From positions 1 through 64,000 of the forward strand of contig JAYKXP010000075.1 in assembly GCA_037176845.1 (NCBI GenBank): a stretch of 64,000 nucleotides of DNA, in the 5' to 3' direction. Both the position numbers and the translations under genes were made by a program. Below are positions 56,796 through 64,000 of this stretch, one piece after another (the first letter of the stretch is position 1; every line of letters begins with the position of its first letter). The notes beneath the pieces are model-generated. The model ran no database searches. It was not told the DNA's origin and saw only the letters and a list, made by a program, of their open reading frames with translations. The stretch comes from Paramarasmius palmivorus (taxonomy: Eukaryota > Basidiomycota > Agaricomycetes > Agaricales > Marasmiaceae).

Positions 56796-58339
56796 ATATG
56801 GCATTGCGAACACTGAAACGAGCTCACAATACGACGCCGGTGAGGAAAACCAAAGCCAAGACGCGCACTTTGGTGATCTTGCGGCTGAGGCTCGAAAGAA
56901 AAAGTCAACGTGATGTAACGGTGTGTTGACATAAAATTTTCTCGACCTCCGTTCTGTGCGCCATCAAATTCTTTGGTTATCTGAGACAGATGTGATAACC
57001 GACTACATCATCGAACCGACGGGGTCTCTCGGTGACGTGTTATCCTGCCCTGAGCTGATGGACGCGCAAACCCCTCGCCTCGTGTTGTTGCAATGTTCGT
57101 GCTCTGTAATCCTCTGAGCTTTACGTGTTCGGAGTGTAGAATGTGCTCAAGTGTTCAAAGATTCCGATCTACTGAAGCTTAGCGTATAGAATACCACAGT
57201 TACTGCCTTGACCCAAGAAGGTGAGCACAAAGACGGATGTGAAAAAATGCATATACCTCAATATCGTTATGAGATGGGATATAAGGCGATGATGAAAGCT
57301 AGCCAGCACATTTTATGAAAAACGCAATGAATGCTGAGAGAACCACATGAGCTACAGCTGAGGGGATGAAAGGGAAGCTTACCCTTGACGTGTTGGCATC
57401 CCGCGCTGGACGAAATACTAGTGAGAATATCAGAACGGAGTAAGGCGTGGGGTTTTGTTGATTATCGATTCTTCTCGATCGCTACATTGATGGACTCCTC
57501 AATGCCATCTGGTTCCTTCCCGTCATCATCACTGCCCAAACACACTGGTTTGTCCTGCATACAATCCATATTAGTATAGAAAAGCGGACCGAGTAGGACG
57601 ACTTAACGATGTGGCACCAACATCTCTATCGACCATGTATTCCTCAAGAGCACGTCTTTCCGCAAGTTACAGCATTTCCGTCATCCGCAGAAAATGATTG
57701 CGGGGAGACAGAAACAACGGATCCAACATCGGTTTGCACTAGCCAATTCTTGGTCGCCCCGAGGATTTATCGCGGGGATCGTATCCCGACCCTTGTCTTA
57801 GGAAGCACGCTATACTGGTAGGAGATAGCACACAAAAAGACATGGCAAAGGAAGACGACTTTCTCCGATGTTTAGGGATCAAGAAGCTAGCTGACGTTGA
57901 ACATTTGGACGTGTTGCCAGTTACATAGTCCCATACCATCAAGACACGGGTGTTCATTGATTTTTTGATTCAGGTACACCCGAGGCTGGAGCTTTGTTCG
58001 GCATTACGCCTTTCGCATATAAACATGAATTTGATTATCGAGGTCATGAGGCTTAGATCATCTGCCAAAGAAACGAGGACCAACTGCATTTAAGCTTGAA
58101 TGAGGCTGAGGGCGGTGGCGGCGCCGAGCTATAATTGTATTTACTGGCTCTCCCAAGGAGCTGATGTATTAATATCCCCATCACTTTCTTTCAATGGCCA
58201 TGTTCACCTTGATAAACTCTGGGTCGTACCAACGGTTAAGTGCAATGATTACTCACTGACTGATCCGTGGTATCTACCGCACGTAGGCTACTCTGAAAGG
58301 TTTATAAAGAGCATTTACTATGCATAATATATCATCGAA
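56796..58339. other. No supported gene
   Basis: The last few hundred bases are the likely promoter of the truncated membrane-protein gene. The remaining frames are short. Confidence 0.4.
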
Positions 58340-58581
58340 ATGGGCGGCGGAACACTACTTGCGAAGCTGAATGCACTAGCCGTGCTGATTGAATGTATAC
58401 TTTACGGTAAGTTCAAGTTCTTGGAATTCATTCATTATTCTGCACTGGAGCTTTTTCATAGGTGTATTTGCTCTTCTTCTTGCAATCAATTCCATGGCGG
58501 CGTTTCGAAAGAAGATCACTATGCAGGCTGTTCGATTCCACGTGATTGGGATTTTGATGTTTATTTTATGCAACACAGGAC
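58340..58581 (+). pseudogene. Multi-pass membrane protein gene, 5' part, truncated by element tip
   Basis: Exon 1 (58340-58406) ends inside the YG motif and exon 2 (from 58462) continues VFALLLAINSMAAF...ILMFILC. This is the same intron position and helix pattern as in the gene at 9793-11127, so it is a paralogous family member. The frame enters the transposon end at 58582 and stops after TRLIRHP at about 58610. Only one or two of about seven membrane helices remain. The 3' part should lie beyond the second element, outside the window. Confidence 0.7.
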
Positions 58582-60050
58582 GTACCCGTCTAATTAGACA
58601 CCCTTGAAAATCAAGCACGCCGTCTAACTAGACTTGGCGGGAGCGTGTGCGCCTTGAAGTCTAGTTAGACGACCTTCCGAGCTGGGACGCGTGATATGCC
58701 ATTTGTGGGTACTGTCCCGTCCTCTCCTTTCCTCGCACATCGTCCACTGCGTCTGCAGCTCCGATAGTGTTCCATTGCCCGTATCATTTATCTAGGTATA
58801 TACTCGCTGATGTTCAGTTATAACTTTAGGAAACAATGAGGGAAACAAGGAACAATACTTATATATCACCAGTGTTATATGTAGTGTCGCCCGAGGTATC
58901 TTCTAAGATTCATCGGCCCTAGAGTCTAGTTAGACGGCCTTCGCACGCTCGAAATAGTATTGGTGAACATAGGCGGGCGTCTTGTGAGATATGTCGGCCC
59001 TATGGTCTAGTTAGACGGCCTTCCTTGAGAGCAAAATTGATGACGGATACGTCACGGATGTCTAGTAAACGATTACGGCCCTAGAGTCTAGTTAGACGGT
59101 CTTTTCATTCTCGAAATAGTAACGATGAACGTACGCGGGCGTCTTGTGAGACATACCAGCCCTATGGTCTAGTTAGACAGCCTTTGTCGAGAACGAGATC
59201 AGGTGAGAAATGCGTCACAGGTGTCTAGTAAAAGATCCTGGTCCTAGAGTCTTGTTAGACCGCCTTTGTCATTCTGAAAATAGAAGTGATTTGGATGAAC
59301 ATTACCACGTGTAAGTGTCTAGTGAGAAACACCGGCCCTATGGTCTAGTTAGACAGCTGCATCCGGGATCAAGATAGATATCGGGCTGAGAATCTCCGCC
59401 ATTAGAGTCTAGATAGACGGTCCCGCTAAGGGGTCCGCTTGCACTGCTGCCCTACGTATTTACGTGCCAGGCCTGATATGTAACTCTTGAGATGTACCTT
59501 TGAAACATAGCTTCAAGCCGTGGAAGGGGGCAAATTCGAGACCTGTATGTCACGGTGTTGTCTCGTAAGAAATTTGGGCCCTGGAGTCTAGTTAGACAGT
59601 CAAATTCAAAATAAACGGGATGACGCACGTGGATGTCTTGTAAGGAAACTTCCGCCTTACTGTCTAACTAGACAGTGCCCAAGCGATCAAACATCAATCC
59701 GAGACGCAGATGTCTTAGAGGAAATTTCCAACCCCTTGTATGTCTAGTTATGATTCCTTAACGGTGGAGTAATGGAGGTAACGAACATACATTCTTAGTG
59801 AAGAAATACCGCCTTACTGTCTAACTAGACAGCCCCACATACAATCAAATCGATTCCGAGACGTGTTTACTGATGTCTTGTAGGAAAGATCCCCGCCTTA
59901 GAGTCTAGTTAGAAGACATTATGATGCGAGTATATGTATCACGTACCCTGTACCGCGTGTCTTGTAAGGAGCTTTTGCCTTATAGTCTAGTTAGACGACC
60001 CGGAGAAGTTCAGCAAGTAGATATGACCGTCTTGCAGGCTAATTAGACAA
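58582..60050. repeat. Tip array of GTCTAGTTAGAC sites (right copy)
   Basis: Sites start at 58588 (perfect palindrome), 58622, 58659, 58924, 59005, 59086, 59167, 59249 (one change), 59343, 59407 (one change), 59586, 59662, 59819 and 59985, plus decayed ones near 59752, 59903 and 60036. It is a near-identical inverted copy of 5.13-6.305 kb for about 1.1 kb. Beyond about 59.73 kb it differs from the left copy but still contains the sites. Confidence 0.85.
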
Positions 60051-60271
60051 GTCCATCTAACGTCGGAGTCCTCGAGCAAGAGTAGTAGTTAACAAGAAGT
60101 CAATAACATTCTGTTTCGCAAGAACTAATTCACAAGATTTACGTGGCCGTCGCACTTCGACGAGGACGTTTAACACCATTTTCACCCCGAGCGAGTATGT
60201 CTTCGGCGTATTCTATCAAGGCATCCTCCCTCCTTCCGTCGCTTTCTCGTTCTTTGGAGCATCGATTGGGG

Positions 60272-61700
60272 CTATTTCAGTGGCAGAAAAGGTTGCATTG
60301 GCGGTTGTCGACGACTTAGAGGTACAGTTAGTACCCAGTAGCTGTGAAAGGATGAATCATGACTCACACTGTCCGAATTATATAAACCACTCCCAGCCAT
60401 CGGTACGTCTGGTACACCAGAGTTTAAATCTCGCGGTCTGTATGGAAATAGAGCGGCCACTCACTTTGCTGTGGATTAAGGCCTTTGCGATGGGTACTCA
60501 GCCTCCCACATCGACGGATCGTTGAAGTCAAACCCACTAAAGAGCTCCTGGCTGAGGTCTGTGAACCCACCTCCAAGCTATGGCTGCTGAACTGCCACGG
60601 AATCATAACCAGCATGGTTCTGCCCGAGATCCAGTTGTAGTGCATACGCATCTGTATTGTTGGGGGGCAATTTCCAAGGGGGAAATTCCAATTGTTGGGC
60701 TGTGGAGTGGAGGTGTATAATGAACCTGGAGCAAGGACTGGAGTTCAAGATTAGTACAAGCCCACAGAATTGAGTGTTAGTCAACTCGTACCTTTGCCGT
60801 TTTCCAACGAACAATCCAGAATCTTCCGACTAAAAGTTATATCCCATCCACTTGTTCACGGCAGTAACCTGGAGTTTGGGTGTGCTGGATAGCATGGGGA
60901 CAATGGTTGGGTTGCCAGCTGAAGAACGGAGGTAACGACCCTGAGATGGCTGAGAACTATGATCTCCTGAAGTGAAATCGAATCCATTACCGCAGGGGTT
61001 GGGATTCCTGGGTTCATCCAACGTCTGGGGTGATGGAGTCGGGTTCGAGACTGCAGGATCTGCCGGCGTTCTGTGGAATTGGCTGAACCGGGACTGAGAT
61101 TGCTGGGTCTCACACGACGTCTGAATAGCTAGAGTTGGGGTCGAGATTGCAGGATCCACCGGCGTTTGAGCAACTGGCTGGGCAACGGGAGGCAGCTGAG
61201 TTTCTGACTGGATGGGTGAGGTTACTGGATCCACAGGTTTTTGAGGAGCTGGCTGAACAGCAAAAGATGGTTGAGGGGTTAAGGATACAGGGTCGATCTG
61301 AGGAGCTGGATTTGCAACCGATGCCACGTTGTTCTGTACAGCCTCAGCCGGAAACGGACGAATCATGGGACATGCCGCCGGCTTGAATGTTGAATCGTCG
61401 GATACAGAAAACCGTTCCCAGCCTGCAACTTGTCCACCTTCTTCACTGCCATAGTCGCCTTTACTGCTACTGTTAGCAGCATTCGCCCCCCTCTTGAAGA
61501 TTCTGCTTTCGCACTCTGATTGCACTGCAACAAAGTCAGAATTCCATTCACCAAGTAAATCCAGTGAGCTCACAGAAAACATGTTTTGCAAACTCGGTAC
61601 AGTGCTCATGGATTTCTTTGCACTTCTCAGGATTGAACGTTTGAAAGGAGTCATTTGTCTGAGACGTCGGCACAATAGAAGTTGATACTATAAATAACAG
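60272..61700 (-). pseudogene. Cargo gene with long Pro/Gln-rich region, probably broken
   Basis: The main frame (61660 down to 60830) starts near MTPFKRSILRSAKKS. It carries a long repetitive Pro/Gln/Thr region with recurring blocks (QTPVDPAIS, QKPVDPVTS, RTPADPAVS) and ends WMGYNF at a stop. A further segment on the same strand reads QQLEFPPWKLPPNN, then LGGGFTDLSQELFSGFDFND. Within it a TAG codon interrupts one otherwise open frame near 60584. I do not recognise the family with confidence. It may be the 3' half of the gene at 61766-62913, or a separate gene. No catalytic motif was seen. Confidence 0.45.
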
Positions 61701-61765
61701 GTAGAGTAGCGATATCTTACAGTTTAAAAGGGCTCTACCCTCGGTTCTGATAACCCCGTCGTCTC

Positions 61766-62913
61766 TTAGGACCCGCGGCGAGCAGGATCACCGCAACGCC
61801 AGAAATGCTTTGCTAAAGCATCAGCCACCGCGGCGATGACGGTTTTGGATCGCAACCAGGCACTGCAGACACCATTAATAGCCTTGGACGAAGACAAGTT
61901 CAAGAACTCACTCAGAGAAATCTTCTGCTGTCCCGGACCATTTGCCGCGTTCGGTATATTTCTGTAAGTCTGCGGCATATATACGAGCGTTCTCCTCACG
62001 GACTTCTCGAATGAATTCCTCGTCCTCCATCTCCCACTTCGACTTGGAGTACTTGTTCATTTCGCTAAGTTTATAATCACCATCGATCATATCCTTGGCA
62101 CCGCCTTCCCAGTAAGTGTCAAATTCTTCCTTGACTCTATCCTGATAATATAGCTCCTGATATCTCTGCACATCGGTTTTCTTCCGAGGAACCTCTTCCC
62201 GTAGGTCGCGTACTGTCTTGGATATCATCCCCACGAGCTTTGCGTCGGACTTGATATACTTGAGCCGGAATCGATAGCTAGCCCAATTGATGATTCTCTA
62301 TTGCAAGGTGAGCAAGTTATCTTGATCAAAGGACAGAGCCTGGAATATGTACCTTCTTGACTGCTTTTCTACGTTTAGCGCGACGCTTGACCTCTTCCCC
62401 TCGGATAGTTCCCTCGGCGAACGTGTTGATGTCGGGAGGTGCATAGTCGACACCGGGTTCCGGCAAATCTTCAGGTAGAAGATTATATCCCCAGGTAGCC
62501 AAAAATTCATCGGTAGCGTGGTTATACATTGCCGAGCGATCCTGATGATACATCTGCTCGTAGCGTTTGAGCATCTCCAGCTTTGGACCCTTCGGCCAGG
62601 ATCGACTGTTGTTGATCTCCTCGGAGCCTTGTTGAAACGTCGGAAGTTTAAAGAACTTTTCTTGCCCATACTGATAATCTAATAGAAAGTTGTCAGTGGT
62701 AATGGACGCGTCCTTCAAGTGATAAAAATCGCGTCGATTGAAAAAAGAAAATTGACTGCGTGTATGAACAGATGCAAGACATGCAAAAACGCGTCGAGAG
62801 CGCGTGTAGGGCAAGGTGCTTACTGGATGGCCGCGTTGATGTTGACTGCCTGGAACGAAAGAGTCGCTGGTGAGTCCACGTCTATGTGAGTTGCTTGAGA
62901 TTACCTTGGTCAC
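61766..62913 (-). CDS. Cargo gene of unknown function (charged, agaricomycete-type)
   Basis: At least three exons: about 62690-62353, 62297 to about 61913, and a last exon reading DAWLRSKTVIAAV...DPARRG to a stop at 61766. The introns at 62298-62352 (GTACAT..TAG) and about 61864-61912 (GTGAGT..CAG) are clear. The N-terminal exon, from an ATG at 62913 or 62669, is uncertain. The protein is rich in Arg, Lys, Glu and Trp, with text such as RYEQMYHQDR, FLATWGYNL, EEVKRRAKRRKAVKK and RYQELYYQDRVKEEFDTYW. The last two segments resemble each other (RYEQMYHQDR / RYQELYYQDR), suggesting an internal duplication. It has the look of the large uncharacterised proteins common in mushroom genomes. Its function is unknown. 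Confidence 0.55.
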
Positions 62914-63781
62914 GGTAGAGAGAGCTGAAGAGCAAGGGGAAGAGGGAAGTGAAGAATTTTTTGATTATCTAATGGGGAAATCTTTCCTGTAGTATACACT
63001 GTGTGAGCTGAAAGCGTTGCGCGATTTGCTCGTACTATGCCGGCAAGACGCAACGGCGAATCGTCTAGTTGTCTACTAGGCAGCTGACGCCGCCATTCAA
63101 GGTGCCATTTACACTTTCTTCCACCCGCTTTCACGAGGGAACTACGGGAGAAACCCTTAAAAGGTTGCACGATTCAATGACCGCCACTTCCGCCACCTCG
63201 GTCAGGTCGCCGTCCTTTATACTTTTTCTCCTCATTGATAGCGGCCACTATAGCGAAATGGAAAGGTGAAATGGAAAGGTAAGGGGTTGGAATTGTGTAA
63301 GAAATGAAACGTGGACTCATGAACACGGGCGAGAACTCTGTACACCAAACAAATCTATCAGTGGTGTTTAATCTCGAGTGCGTTCAGGTTCCCATCAACC
63401 GAACTTTTTCACCCTGATCCAAAATCGATCAAAATTACAACAACAACACATTCGAGCAAGAGGATTTTCGAAGTCAACACAAAATTGGCACAGTTTCTAC
63501 ACCACTTTACACGTACAAGACGTAGATACACTATTCTCCTAGTCATACTTGCGAGATTCATTACCATTACCCACATGCCATACAGATGCCCATTGAATCA
63601 TTTCCAGTTTCGCAGCCAACGAGAGGCCACAATCCAGGGGCAGGGGTCATCACACCTCAGCATCCGCAAGCTCTTCACGCGCGCTTCCTCAGGGGGAAGG
63701 CAGGCACTCAAGTGCAGCATCATAAGCCTCGTCGTTCTGCTCGCGGACACCATTAATCCATTTCGGGGCGAGCCTAGCTCC
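62914..63781. other. Intergenic DNA in the second element
   Basis: It contains the upstream region of the cargo gene. Plus-strand frames up to 122 codons at 63.49-63.85 kb are antisense to the next gene and are not called. Confidence 0.4.
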
Positions 63782-64000
63782 TCATTTCGTGATGGTCACT
63801 TTATTTTTCGGGACATTGAGCACCATGCGAATAAGGTACTTCATAATAGCTAGGACAAATGACTTAGAACCGGAGAAGTGAACATAGCTTGCACAGGACA
63901 TACCAGGCGTCAAGAGAGGGGCAAACACCTCCACAACAGCGCGTTTCTGCTTCTTGTTGAGTTCGTTGATTAGGAGACGATTATAGGGGAGACCACCCGC
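63782..64000 (-). CDS. 3' end of a gene running in from the right edge, unknown product
   Basis: Two exon parts on the minus strand: the window edge to 63904, and 63849-63782, joined by a 54-nt GTATGT..TAG intron in frame. They encode LPYNRLLINELNKKQKRAVV...FAPLLTP followed by IMKYLIRMVLNVPKNK and a stop. The 5' part is outside the window and the family is not recognised. It would be another cargo gene of the second element. Confidence 0.5.
   Translation of the reverse strand, partial: AGGLPYNRLLINELNKKQKRAVVEVFAPLLTPGMSCASYVHFSGSKSFVLAIMKYLIRMVLNVPKNKVTITK

Larger units (their letters stand above)
58582..64000 (+). mobile_element. Left-hand part of a second KDZ-type element
   Basis: It begins with the same tip, in inverted orientation, as the one that ends at 6305 (GTACCC then GTCTAATTAGAC). 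It carries an array of the same 12-bp sites to about 60050, followed by cargo genes on the minus strand. No transposase is visible before the window ends. The orientation is what is expected if this is the opposite end of an element like that at 1-6305, or simply an inverted neighbour. The assignment to KDZ rests only on the shared array. Confidence 0.65.

Overview
The window looks like nuclear DNA of a mushroom-forming basidiomycete (Agaricomycetes). Genes have many short introns of about 50-60 nt with GT..AG borders. The families seen are typical of that group: a KDZ transposase with a CxC2 cysteine cluster, F-box proteins, a GH11 xylanase, secreted single-pass membrane proteins ending in a HEDSG...PPRY-type tail, and a lineage-expanded multi-pass membrane family. 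Gene density is low. Most of the DNA is repeats, tRNA genes and decayed tRNA copies.

Layout. (1) 1-6305 is the right-hand end of a KDZ DNA transposon. It holds an apparently intact 11-exon transposase, a convergent accessory gene of unknown function, and a tip array of the near-palindrome GTCTAACTAGAC. (2) 6306-13270 is host DNA: an F-box gene cut off by the transposon tip, a broken F-box-like gene, a multi-pass membrane protein gene and a GH11 xylanase gene. (3) About 13.9-31.1 kb is dominated by an old direct duplication (about 14.1-18.0 and 25.9-31.1 kb). It encloses a small unknown gene (20840-21540) and a C2H2 zinc-finger gene (25213-25854). (4) 31.2-35.9 kb is a cluster of tRNA-Asp genes and relics. 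(5) 37-57 kb holds tRNA-Glu, tRNA-Lys and tRNA-Cys genes and relics, nearly all on the minus strand and most with introns, set in duplicated segments. Two items lie among them: a gag-only LTR retrotransposon (40083-43648) with identical LTRs and a 5-bp target duplication, inserted in a host gene; and a secreted/membrane protein gene (48186-49268). (6) 58582-64000 is the left-hand end of a second element with the same tip array in inverted orientation. It cuts a membrane-protein gene and carries a large cargo gene and the 3' end of another gene.

The most unusual structure is the pair of facing KDZ-type element ends. Each has about 13-15 copies of a 12-bp near-palindrome, partly in alternating 81-bp subunits, and each ends at a perfect palindrome (GTCTAATTAGAC). 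Both tips sit inside coding exons. In both, the broken host frame runs into the tip and stops after the same short peptide. The arrays are probably transposase-binding subterminal repeats of a large cargo-carrying KDZ element. The 52 kb between them would then be host chromosome. All functional statements are inferred from sequence by eye; no database search was possible.
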